Shown here: positions 1-5,871 of the stretch, piece by piece
How the letters are laid out: each line of letters opens with the position of its first letter
How positions within the stretch are numbered: the first letter of the stretch is position 1
Origin: an uncultured Ruminococcus sp.
GTDB lineage: Bacteria > Bacillota > Clostridia > Oscillospirales > Acutalibacteraceae
Direction of reading: 5' to 3'
NCBI GenBank assembly: GCA_902773265.1
Contig: CACYDZ010000338.1
Coordinates: 1-5,942, forward strand
Length of the DNA stretch: 5,942 nt
The notes under the pieces: model-generated
The model's database searches: none
The model's input: the letters and a program-made list of their open reading frames with translations, nothing else
Told to the model about the DNA's origin: nothing
Made by a program: the position numbers and the translations under genes

Positions 1-87
1 AGGGGCGGCAGCCCCTTGTAGGATTTTAAAGGGCTACGCCCTTTAATCGGCTAAAAATTCCCAACAAAATCTGCGTAAGCAGATTTT
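1..87 (+). repeat. Interspersed hairpin repeat, copy A (cut by window edge)
   Basis: This gene-free stretch is built from three successive short hairpins. AGGGGC/GCCCCT (1-6 with 11-16) has a 4-nt loop. TTAAAGGGC/GCCCTTTAA (26-34 with 38-46) has a 3-nt loop. A 22-bp near-perfect palindrome (66-87) has arms AAAATCTGC/GCAGATTTT around GTAA. Reverse-complemented, it matches 1428-1510 closely: the 22-bp palindrome is identical, a 21-nt block (37-57 against 1458-1478) is identical, and the rest is similar. The first 44 nt also match the minus strand of 5736-5780. The left end is cut by the window, so the full element is not visible. Function is unknown; it is not protein-coding. Confidence 0.85.
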
Positions 88-98
88 GACAATAAAAC

Positions 99-136
99 AT
101 TCCTCACTTCGTTCGGAATGACATGAAGTGAGGAAT
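99..136 (-). terminator. Probable intrinsic terminator of the surface-protein unit
   Basis: ATTCCTCACTTC (99-110) pairs perfectly with GAAGTGAGGAAT (125-136), a 12-bp stem with a 14-nt loop. Read on the minus strand it begins 17 nt after the stop codon at 154-156 and is followed by GTTTTATTG, a short U-rich tail. Position and shape suit a Rho-independent terminator, although the tail is interrupted. An alternative shorter hairpin, CATTCC/GGAATG (98-103 with 115-120), uses part of the same sequence. Part of it (103-120) recurs with 16/18 identity at 5829-5846, so it is also a repeat module and may not have evolved as a dedicated terminator. Confidence 0.55.
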
Positions 137-153
137 AACACAACAGGAAGCTG

Positions 154-1158
154 CTATATTTTGGCAACTTCCGTTCTGATAGTATAGCTGTCAGACGAAA
201 TATTGGCTAAATCATTATCCAGCATTTCTTCAATCTGTAAAGCAATTTCGCTGGGATTGTCGGAAATCTTCCTGACTTTGAAATCACAACTGACAAGCAG
301 TTTTTCACTGGAGAAATCATTGACGGCAACCGCAGCAACCGCAATCATTCTCACTCTGTTTTCCAAAGCTATATTGCTTTCGGGACTTGCCACATTGGGA
401 GCTTCCACATTATCAAGAGCTGTCAATACCTTTCCATCATAATTCACAGTCAAGTCTACACCTGTAAATCTGGTATCGCACTGCATATAAAAAGATACTC
501 TTACTGTATCGCCGACTTTGAATTGACTTCCGTTAATGGAAACCGTATCTTTTTCTGTTTTAGGTTCTACAATTTCCCTTGAACTTGTTTTTGAAGAACT
601 TGGTGTTTCAGATTTTGAAGAAGTCGTTTTTGAAGAACTTGGCGTTGAGGAGGAACTGGGTTTTGAAGGAGTTGATGTTGAAGAATTGGTTTTGGAAGAA
701 GAACTTGAAGTATCAGGTTTCGAAGTAACCGGTTTTGAAGATGAGGAACTTGTTTTAGAAGAACTGTTAGTATTTGATGTTGTAAGTTCGGTGTCAGCAT
801 TTTCAGAATCTGAAGAAGTATTATGGCTGTTAATATCTGTACTCACGCTGTCAGGATAGATAATGACATATTCTCCGTTACTTTCCGTAGCAATTTCTCC
901 GTTTTGGGTAGTCGCAATTTCTACTTTTGTACCGTCAGCATAAGTACCGTTTTCAATTTTTGCACCGCTTGGGTCAGTGCCGACAACAACAACATTTTCT
1001 CCCTTAGCATTTGTACCGATTTCTGTTTTTACAGGGGTACGAGAGGTATTATCGGGTGTTTTTGGTTTATCTTTACGGAAAAAATTTACTGAAACAATAA
1101 ACCCGCTGATAATCAGAATAACGATTGCTGTTATTAATGCAATAATTTTTTTATTCAT
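154..1158 (-). CDS. Membrane-anchored, Ser/Thr-stalk surface protein with C-terminal cohesin-like domain
   Basis: This 334-aa protein is predicted to sit on the outer face of the cell membrane. Residues 1-4 (MNKK) are basic and about 5-27 form one hydrophobic segment followed by RKDKPK, an uncleaved signal anchor or signal peptide. Residues 46-102 are Gly/Val-rich and look beta-stranded. Residues 104-193 are a Ser/Thr/Lys/Pro stalk typical of extracellular linkers. Residues about 202-334 resemble a cohesin / carbohydrate-binding-like beta-sandwich: GDTVRVSFYMQ (216-226), FTGVDLTVNYDGKVL (231-245) and LLVSCDFKV (287-295) match the GDTV..., G.DLT..YD...L and L....F.V pattern of that fold. Cohesins bind dockerins in cellulosomes, but no dockerin or catalytic domain is visible here, so the ligand is unknown. 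The ATG is preceded by AGGAGTG with 8-nt spacing. The gene lies 21 nt after the microprotein gene, so they are probably co-transcribed. It ends in TAG. The domain call rests on motif pattern only. Confidence 0.82.
   Translation of the reverse strand: MNKKIIALITAIVILIISGFIVSVNFFRKDKPKTPDNTSRTPVKTEIGTNAKGENVVVVGTDPSGAKIENGTYADGTKVEIATTQNGEIATESNGEYVIIYPDSVSTDINSHNTSSDSENADTELTTSNTNSSSKTSSSSSKPVTSKPDTSSSSSKTNSSTSTPSKPSSSSTPSSSKTTSSKSETPSSSKTSSREIVEPKTEKDTVSINGSQFKVGDTVRVSFYMQCDTRFTGVDLTVNYDGKVLTALDNVEAPNVASPESNIALENRVRMIAVAAVAVNDFSSEKLLVSCDFKVRKISDNPSEIALQIEEMLDNDLANISSDSYTIRTEVAKI
580..849 (-). repeat. Low-complexity repetitive stretch encoding the Ser/Thr stalk
   Basis: This segment encodes residues 104-193 of the surface protein. 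It consists of imperfect repeats of SSSK/TSSSK-like units such as SSSKTSSSSSKP and SSSKTTSSKSE. At DNA level the plus strand shows recurring TTTTGAAGAACTTG-type blocks. Such tracts change length readily by slippage or unequal recombination, so stalk length probably varies between strains. Reading the opposite strand gives Glu/Leu-rich open frames that are by-products of this composition. Confidence 0.8.
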
Positions 1159-1166
1159 GAGAGTTT

Positions 1167-1173
1167 CACTCCT
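1167..1173 (-). promoter_or_regulatory. Ribosome binding site of the surface-protein gene
   Basis: AGGAGTG on the minus strand lies 8 nt before the ATG at 1156-1158, in the 21-nt gap after the microprotein stop codon. It fixes the start codon and shows that the gene is translated independently within the shared transcript. The same heptamer with the same spacing precedes pth. Confidence 0.85.
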
Positions 1174-1179
1174 GAAAAC

Positions 1180-1389
1180 TTATTTTTTTTTCTTTGTAAT
1201 AGAAAGTACAATAATGAGAATAACTGCTGCTGCCATTACTCCGCCAAGTACCATAACAAGTACTCTGTTACTGTCGCCCGTAGCCGTAACAGGATTTTCC
1301 CCCAGTGCAAAGCATTGTAATGCAGATAACATTCCGAAAACAGAAAATAATGTCAGTGTCGATATAATTTTTTTGAGTTGATTTTTCAT
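1180..1389 (-). CDS. Small secreted/membrane microprotein: signal peptide plus C-terminal TM and Lys tail
   Basis: This 69-aa protein is almost entirely targeting signals. Residues 1-7 are basic (MKNQLKK). Residues 8-28 are a hydrophobic signal-peptide core ending in a plausible signal-peptidase I site after ALQCFA (A28). About 14 residues (LGENPVTATGDSNR, 29-42) would be exposed outside. Residues 43-64 are a transmembrane helix, and TKKKK (65-69) is a cytoplasmic stop. NPVTATGDS followed by a TM and Lys tail recalls Gram-positive sortase sorting signals ([LN]PxTG), but the motif is interrupted by an extra AT, so sortase processing is doubtful. The ATG has a strong GGAGG site 8 nt upstream. 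It is the first gene after the promoter at 1600-1628 and probably shares a transcript with the surface protein, suggesting a joint envelope role. I know no function for it. A run of nine A residues precedes the stop codon. Confidence 0.8.
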   Translation of the reverse strand: MKNQLKKIISTLTLFSVFGMLSALQCFALGENPVTATGDSNRVLVMVLGGVMAAAVILIIVLSITKKKK

Positions 1390-1397
1390 ATTGGAAA

Positions 1398-1402
1398 CCT
1401 CC
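1398..1402 (-). promoter_or_regulatory. Ribosome binding site of the microprotein gene
   Basis: GGAGG on the minus strand lies 8 nt before the ATG at 1387-1389. This near-ideal site is the main evidence, apart from the signal-peptide pattern, that the short frame is a real gene. Confidence 0.85.
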
Positions 1403-1427
1403 GTTTAATTTAAGAAAATTACGGTTG

Positions 1428-1560
1428 AAAATCTGCTTACGCAGATTTTATTTGAATTTTTTAGCCGATTAAAGGGCGTTGCCCTTTAAAATTCCACAAG
1501 GAGCTTTGCCCATTGACTCCACAAGCCTCCCCAAAGGTTTAACCGAAACTTTTAATTGTC
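1428..1560 (-). repeat. Interspersed hairpin repeat, copy B, in the microprotein leader
   Basis: This is the longest copy in the window. On the minus strand it starts with a 19-nt block at 1542-1560 (GACAATTAAAAGTTTCGGT) that is identical to 5867-5885. It continues through AGGCTTGTGG (1519-1528), also shared with copy C, then the hairpin TTAAAGGGC/GCCCTTTAA (1469-1477 with 1481-1489), and ends in the 22-bp palindrome at 1428-1449. The 1428-1510 part is the inverted counterpart of copy A. It lies inside the predicted leader of the microprotein transcript, so its hairpins would be in the mRNA. The last one ends about 26 nt before the ribosome binding site and could modulate translation or stability. 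That role is inferred only. Confidence 0.85.
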
Positions 1561-1599
1561 ATAGCTATCAGAAAGTAGTTCCAACCGTTCTGCCAGAAA

Positions 1600-1628
1600 A
1601 TTATAGCAAAAAAACAGCTGAAAGTAAA
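1600..1628 (-). promoter_or_regulatory. Sigma-A-type promoter for the microprotein/surface-protein unit
   Basis: On the minus strand, TTTACT (1623-1628, 4/6 to TTGACA) is followed by a 17-nt spacer and a perfect TATAAT (1600-1605). A TG dinucleotide one base upstream of the -10 makes it an extended -10 element. It lies 32 nt beyond the mfd stop codon. Transcription would start near 1593, giving a leader of about 200 nt before the ATG at 1389. That leader contains all of repeat copy B. Confidence 0.7.
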
Positions 1629-1660
1629 TTATAAATACATATTTTTAACAAATTGTTCAA

Positions 1661-4600
1661 TTAATTGAAAACTTCCGTCAGCATTTTCAAAGGAGCAATG
1701 CGTTTTGGAAACTGCACTTGAATGTAAGGTTTATTTTCCAGTCGGAGGTTTGCCCGTTTTCCCAATTTATCCAGTAAATCACCTGTTCTGGTGTTGCGGA
1801 TATCATTGACATACAGTAAGAGAGAAGTATCATTTTGTCTGATTTCACAAATACCGTAAGAAGAAGCCATATTGCGGATTAAAGCTACCTGTATCAATCC
1901 CATGACAGATGACGGAACATCACCAAAACGGTCAATCAGTTCGTCAATGACATCATCTGCATCTGTCTTATTCCGAATATCTGCTATTCGTCTATACATA
2001 GCAATACGCAATTTTAAAGATGAGATATACTCTTCAGGAATATGTGCAGTAATGGGAACATCTATGGAACATTCTACTTCCTGAATACCGGGTTCTTCGC
2101 CACGCTCTTCACGGATAGCCTCATTGAGGAGTTTCAAATACATATCATAGCCGACACTTTCCATATGACCGTGCTGTTCACCGCCAAGTATATTACCTGC
2201 CCCTCGAATTTCCAAATCACGCATAGCAATCTTGAAACCACTGCCGAACTCTGTAAATTCCTGAATAGCGGATAACCGTTTCGCTGAAATTTCTGTCAGT
2301 ACTTTCAACGGTCGGTAAGTAAAGTAGGCGTATGCCCGTCTTGACGAACGCCCTACACGCCCTCTTAACTGATGTAACTGTGACAGACCCATACGGTCAG
2401 CATTGTCTATAATGAGAGTGTTGGCATTGGGAATATCGACGCCTGTTTCGATAATAGTGGTACATACAAGAATATTGATTTCATTTTCCAGCATTTTCCG
2501 CCATACTTCCGAAAGTTCCTGTTCACTCATCTTACCGTGTCCCACACCGACATTGGCTTCTGTAACATTTTCTGCAATTTTTAAAGCACAGCTTTCAATA
2601 GTTTCCACGCTGTTGTGTAAATAGAATACCTGACCGCCACGACGCAATTCTCTGCGGATAGCTTCAAAAATCACATCGCTGTCATATTCCATGACATAAG
2701 TCTGAACAGGTTGTCTGTCCTGAGGAGCTTCTTCCAGTACAGACATATCACGCATACCACTCATTGCCATATTCAGTGTTCGGGGGATAGGGGTTGCCGA
2801 CAAGGTAAGTACATCAATATTATTGCATAATTCTTTGAATTTCTCTTTTTGTGCCACACCGAACCGCTGTTCTTCATCTATGATAACCAATCCCAAATCA
2901 CGGAAAACAATATCTTTGGAAATCAGGCGGTGTGTACCGATTACCATATCAATATCGCCGTTTTTCAGACCTTTGATAATTTCTTCCTGTTGTGACGGTG
3001 TTCGGAAACGGGAAAGCAGTTCGATTTTGACATCGAACCCTTCAAAGCGTCTTAAAGCCGTCTGATAATGCTGCCATGCCAGAATGGTAGTCGGACAAAG
3101 CAAAGCACACTGTTTCAAATCAGCAACACATTTGAATGCTGCACGCATAGCAACTTCCGTCTTGCCAAATCCTACATCACCACAAAGCAGTCTGTCCATA
3201 GGAGCTGTTCTTTCCATATCATAGGTGATTTCTTCAATACATCTCATCTGGTCACCGGTTTCTTCATATTCAAAATGCGAAGCAAAATCCCTGTGCCATT
3301 CGTTATCTTTAGAGAACGCATAACCTTTGGCTTTCATTCTTTCAGAATAGAGTTTAATGAGTTCTTTGGCAATATCCCTGACAGATTTTTTGACTTTGGA
3401 TTTTGCTTTAGCCCAGTCGTTACTGCCAAGCCTGTTCAGTTTAACTTTTTTATCTTCCTGTGGCCCTATATATTTGGAAACCATATCCAGTTGAGTAACA
3501 GGGACAAACAGTTCATCATCTTTCGCATAGAGAATGGTAATATAATCTTTGATAACACCGTCTTTTTCCAGTTTACTGATACCACGATAAATTCCCACGC
3601 CGAATTTTGTATGAACAACATAATCACCGACACTTAATTCTTCCAACGAATAAATTTGTTGGGCATTTTTCGGACGAGAAAGTTTTCTTTTTGCGGATTT
3701 GAATACAGTACCGTGAGATATCAGTTTGAATTTAGCATAAGGATACTGAAATCCTGATGACAGTGTACCCGACATAACATAGATATGGTCAGGCAACGGA
3801 TTTTCAATATCTTCGACAAAGTGAACATTGTAGTTATCTTCACGGAGTTGTTCACTCAAAGATACGGCACTTTTTTCTGTTCCCGCCAGAACAACAACGC
3901 TTATATTATTATTACTGTCATTGTCTAAATCTTCTTTCAGAATACTGTATGAACCACTCCAGAGTGAAAGTTGTTTAGCGGTAAAGTTAATCAGTTCCTG
4001 TAAAGGAATGTCATAATTGCCATGTGTAAAGTTATCCAGAAAAACGGTGGTGCTTTTCTGCAGAAAATCCTTGACAACAAATTTTTCCACACAGAAAGTG
4101 TCAAACCCTTTGCAAAGGGTTCCCATAGCAAAATTATCTTTGATTTCGGCGTTATATTGCGTATAGAAACCGTTCTGTCTGGATTTTACCTTAGTCTGTT
4201 CCGAAACAAAGACAATACGGTTTTTGATATAGTCCAGCAGACAGGCATTTTCGTCATAAACAAGACTGATAAATTTATCCGCTGAACCGACAGTAACACC
4301 ATTTAAAAGGTCATCAATTTCGCTTTGAAGAATTTCTTTCGCTTTGGCAGAATTTTTTCCACGAAGCATTTTCATTTTCTGTCTGATTTTTTCAGCAAGA
4401 ACCGTTTTATTATTCAAAAGTACTTCCACAGACGGTGTGACAGTAATTTTTTCGACATAATCAATGCGTCTTTGTGTTTCGGTATCAAAGGTGTTGATAG
4501 TATCAATTTCATCACCCCAGAACTCTATCCTGACAGGCTTTTCGGTATCGGGCATAAATACATCAAGAATACCGCCTCTGTGAGCAAACTGTCCTGCTCC

Positions 4601-5098
4601 CTCTACCATATCACAGTGTTCGTAACCATTTAACAGTAAAGTTTCAATAATGTCATCAATATGGATTTCCATACCGCTTGTCAATGTGACGGTTGCCTTT
4701 CGCAGAACTTTTTCAGGAATAGTAAACTGAGCCAGAGCATCTATCGTAGTAATCACAACATCAGCATTATTTTCAATGATTTTACACAGTACATTGATGC
4801 GTTGATGTTCATACTCTCTGGAATGCCCTTTTATATTTTTATAAAGAAAATCCCTTACAGGATAGACACAGACAGATTTTCCCATAGCTGTGAGGTCATT
4901 CGCCATAATCTGAGCCTCATGTTCGTCATAGGCAACGACGAAAGCTCCCATACCCATAGAAACAGGGAGGGAGTTGATGATATGTGCCTTATGAATACCT
5001 GAAAGACCTGTGACAGCGACTGTTGAACCGATTTTTACAGTCTTTTTCAATGTTTTGTATTCAGGAATTTTTTCAATGATTTTGTCTAAGAATTTCAT
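1661..5098 (-). CDS. mfd: Transcription-repair coupling factor Mfd
   Basis: Mfd is a cytosolic ATP-driven DNA translocase. It binds behind RNA polymerase stalled at lesions, pushes it off and recruits UvrA to start nucleotide excision repair. At 1145 aa it is full length for the family. The N-terminus is the UvrB-like module, with a degenerate non-catalytic P-loop (VTGLSGIHKAH, 29-39) and GQFAHRGGILDVF (169-181). Residues about 486-545 are the CarD-like RNA-polymerase-interacting domain (VGDYVVHTKFGVGIYRGI and ELFVPVTQLDMVSKYIG). The translocase follows: Walker A GDVGFGKTE (640-648, K646/T647), DEEQ (741-744), SATP (767-770), ETGVDIPNA (884-892) and QLRGRVGR (910-917). The TRG region is about 936-990, and residues about 1015-1120 are the C-terminal TRCF domain that masks the UvrA-binding face. 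All key motifs are intact. The ATG has AAAGG 8 nt upstream and lies 14 nt after pth, so the two are co-transcribed. No clear intrinsic terminator follows its TAA. Confidence 0.99.
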   Translation of the reverse strand: MKFLDKIIEKIPEYKTLKKTVKIGSTVAVTGLSGIHKAHIINSLPVSMGMGAFVVAYDEHEAQIMANDLTAMGKSVCVYPVRDFLYKNIKGHSREYEHQRINVLCKIIENNADVVITTIDALAQFTIPEKVLRKATVTLTSGMEIHIDDIIETLLLNGYEHCDMVEGAGQFAHRGGILDVFMPDTEKPVRIEFWGDEIDTINTFDTETQRRIDYVEKITVTPSVEVLLNNKTVLAEKIRQKMKMLRGKNSAKAKEILQSEIDDLLNGVTVGSADKFISLVYDENACLLDYIKNRIVFVSEQTKVKSRQNGFYTQYNAEIKDNFAMGTLCKGFDTFCVEKFVVKDFLQKSTTVFLDNFTHGNYDIPLQELINFTAKQLSLWSGSYSILKEDLDNDSNNNISVVVLAGTEKSAVSLSEQLREDNYNVHFVEDIENPLPDHIYVMSGTLSSGFQYPYAKFKLISHGTVFKSAKRKLSRPKNAQQIYSLEELSVGDYVVHTKFGVGIYRGISKLEKDGVIKDYITILYAKDDELFVPVTQLDMVSKYIGPQEDKKVKLNRLGSNDWAKAKSKVKKSVRDIAKELIKLYSERMKAKGYAFSKDNEWHRDFASHFEYEETGDQMRCIEEITYDMERTAPMDRLLCGDVGFGKTEVAMRAAFKCVADLKQCALLCPTTILAWQHYQTALRRFEGFDVKIELLSRFRTPSQQEEIIKGLKNGDIDMVIGTHRLISKDIVFRDLGLVIIDEEQRFGVAQKEKFKELCNNIDVLTLSATPIPRTLNMAMSGMRDMSVLEEAPQDRQPVQTYVMEYDSDVIFEAIRRELRRGGQVFYLHNSVETIESCALKIAENVTEANVGVGHGKMSEQELSEVWRKMLENEINILVCTTIIETGVDIPNANTLIIDNADRMGLSQLHQLRGRVGRSSRRAYAYFTYRPLKVLTEISAKRLSAIQEFTEFGSGFKIAMRDLEIRGAGNILGGEQHGHMESVGYDMYLKLLNEAIREERGEEPGIQEVECSIDVPITAHIPEEYISSLKLRIAMYRRIADIRNKTDADDVIDELIDRFGDVPSSVMGLIQVALIRNMASSYGICEIRQNDTSLLLYVNDIRNTRTGDLLDKLGKRANLRLENKPYIQVQFPKRIAPLKMLTEVFN

Positions 5099-5106
5099 GA
5101 ACAGTA

Positions 5107-5111
5107 CCTTT
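5107..5111 (-). promoter_or_regulatory. Ribosome binding site of mfd
   Basis: AAAGG on the minus strand sits in the 14-nt pth-mfd gap, 8 nt before the ATG at 5096-5098. It is weaker than the sites of the other three genes, consistent with modest Mfd synthesis from a shared message. Confidence 0.65.
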
Positions 5112-5112
5112 C

Positions 5113-5715
5113 TTACGAATTATATTCCGACATAGCTTTATCAATATTACCGCTGATAATATATTCCACAGCACAGCAGATATTGTCTGTCAGTTTATCA
5201 AGGTCAGAGCGTTCACTTTGTGTAAAATGTGAAAGTACCCAGTCAGCCAGCTGCCAGTTCGGATTAGGTTTTTCACCGATGCCGATTTTTATTCTGGGGA
5301 ACATTTCACTGTCACTCAGACCGATGATACTTCTTACGCCACGCTGACCGCCGTCACTGCCTTTTCGGCGTATTCTCATTTTGCCGACATCAAGCGAGAT
5401 ATCATCAAAAAGCAGAATGACATTTTCAGGAGGAATTTTATAGAAATCCATTGCCTGAATAACAGCTTCACCACTTAAATTCATAAAAGTCTGCGGTTTC
5501 ATCAGCAATACTTTTTTACCGCTGATAGTACAGTCTGAAACAAGTGCATTATATTTCAGTTTTCTGATAGGTGCATTATATTTTTCTGCCAGTTTATCAA
5601 TAGCAATAAATCCTGTATTGTGGCGGGTATTTTCATATTTTTTTCCGGGATTGCCAAGTCCCACAACGATATATTCAATACCGTTTGTTTTTTTACTGTT
5701 GCCGAATAAATTCAA
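5113..5715 (-). CDS. pth: Peptidyl-tRNA hydrolase (Pth1 family), TTG start
   Basis: Pth cleaves the ester bond of peptidyl-tRNAs released from stalled ribosomes, freeing the tRNA in the cytosol. The 200-aa length is normal. Family motifs are VVGLGNPGKKYENTRHNTG (17-35), with N22 and catalytic H32 (counterparts of E. coli N10 and H20), KPQTFMNLSG (73-82) with N79, and FDDISLDVG (103-111) with D104. In the tRNA-contacting GGHNG loop this protein has GGQRG (122-126), so the His-Asn pair is Gln-Arg; the family tolerates variation here and activity is still likely. The reading frame begins with TTG, supported by AGGAGTG exactly 8 nt upstream and no ATG before the conserved core. This gives a 13-residue polar extension (MNLFGNSKKTNGI) ahead of the first strand. 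It is the first gene of the pth-mfd pair; any promoter must lie in the repeat-filled region to the right or further upstream. Confidence 0.97.
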   Translation of the reverse strand: MNLFGNSKKTNGIEYIVVGLGNPGKKYENTRHNTGFIAIDKLAEKYNAPIRKLKYNALVSDCTISGKKVLLMKPQTFMNLSGEAVIQAMDFYKIPPENVILLFDDISLDVGKMRIRRKGSDGGQRGVRSIIGLSDSEMFPRIKIGIGEKPNPNWQLADWVLSHFTQSERSDLDKLTDNICCAVEYIISGNIDKAMSEYNS

Positions 5716-5723
5716 TATTTTTT

Positions 5724-5730
5724 CACTCCT
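5724..5730 (-). promoter_or_regulatory. Ribosome binding site deciding the TTG start of pth
   Basis: AGGAGTG on the minus strand lies 8 nt before TTG (5713-5715). The same sequence and spacing precede the surface-protein gene in this window. No ATG or GTG in frame lies at a suitable distance, so TTG is the best start. Confidence 0.8.
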
Positions 5731-5735
5731 TTTTT

Positions 5736-5780
5736 AAGAGCTGTCGCCCTTAAAAATCCTACTAAGGGGTTGCCACCCCT
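5736..5780 (-). repeat. Interspersed hairpin repeat, copy D, abutting the pth ribosome site
   Basis: The minus strand reads AGGGGTGGCAACCCCTT, then AGTAGGATTTTTAAGGGCG and so on. By eye it aligns with the plus strand of 1-44 with only a few mismatches and single-base gaps. It contains the hairpin AAGGGGT/ACCCCTT (5764-5770 with 5775-5781, 4-nt loop). It ends only about 5 nt upstream of the pth Shine-Dalgarno, so it should lie within the pth leader. It is the shortest copy, lacking both the GACAATTAAAAG end and the 22-bp palindrome. Confidence 0.75.
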
Positions 5781-5789
5781 TAACCCCGC

Positions 5790-5811
5790 CCACTTTTTTG
5801 AAAAAAAGTGG
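5790..5811. repeat. A/T-rich perfect inverted repeat
   Basis: CCACTTTTTT (5790-5799) is followed by two bases and AAAAAAGTGG (5802-5811), a 10-bp inverted repeat. In RNA it would form a stem of about 9 bp with a tetraloop. It is not followed by a T run in either direction that would make it a good terminator. It lies between repeat copies D and C and probably is another module of the same mosaic. Confidence 0.7.
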
Positions 5812-5828
5812 ACAAAAAACTTTTTCAG

Positions 5829-5846
5829 CTCACTGCGTTCGGATTG
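5829..5846 (+). repeat. Short repeat module shared with the 99-136 hairpin
   Basis: CTCACTGCGTTCGGATTG matches CTCACTTCGTTCGGAATG at 103-120 at 16 of 18 positions. At 103-120 the module is part of a hairpin; here the complementary GAAGTGAGG arm is absent, so it looks like a fragment. It suggests that the intergenic regions are assembled from a limited set of repeated modules. Confidence 0.55.
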
Positions 5847-5871
5847 TTTATCACAGGTTCAGCGGTGACAA
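5843..5871 (-). promoter_or_regulatory. Weak candidate promoter for pth-mfd
   Basis: On the minus strand, TTGTCA (5866-5871, 5/6 to TTGACA) is followed by a 17-nt spacer and AACAAT (5843-5848, 4/6 to TATAAT). It is the best-spaced pair I found upstream of pth in the window, but the -10 lacks the important first T. It also overlaps the edge of repeat copy C. The real promoter may lie to the right of the window. Confidence 0.2.

Noticed and set aside
536..859. Plus-strand 107-aa Glu/Leu-rich open frame, and a second minus-strand frame at 567-800
   Set aside because: Both are out-of-frame readings of the low-complexity Ser/Thr stalk of the surface protein. Their odd composition comes from repeated TCT/TCA/AAA-type codons.
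1303..1315. Lipoprotein signal (ALQC) in the microprotein
   Set aside because: Residues 23-26 are A-L-Q-C. The positions before the cysteine do not fit a lipobox, which needs Gly/Ala/Ser at -1. A signal-peptidase I cleavage after A28 fits better.
3068..3637. Plus-strand 189-aa open frame inside mfd
   Set aside because: It lies wholly opposite the conserved Mfd translocase and polymerase-binding region. It has no recognisable domain, and its start is not preceded by a convincing ribosome site. The other plus-strand frames between 1872 and 5002 are similar shadows.
5790..5825. Intrinsic terminator for a plus-strand gene
   Set aside because: The hairpin is followed by ACAAAAAAC rather than an immediate T run, and no plus-strand gene precedes it in the window.
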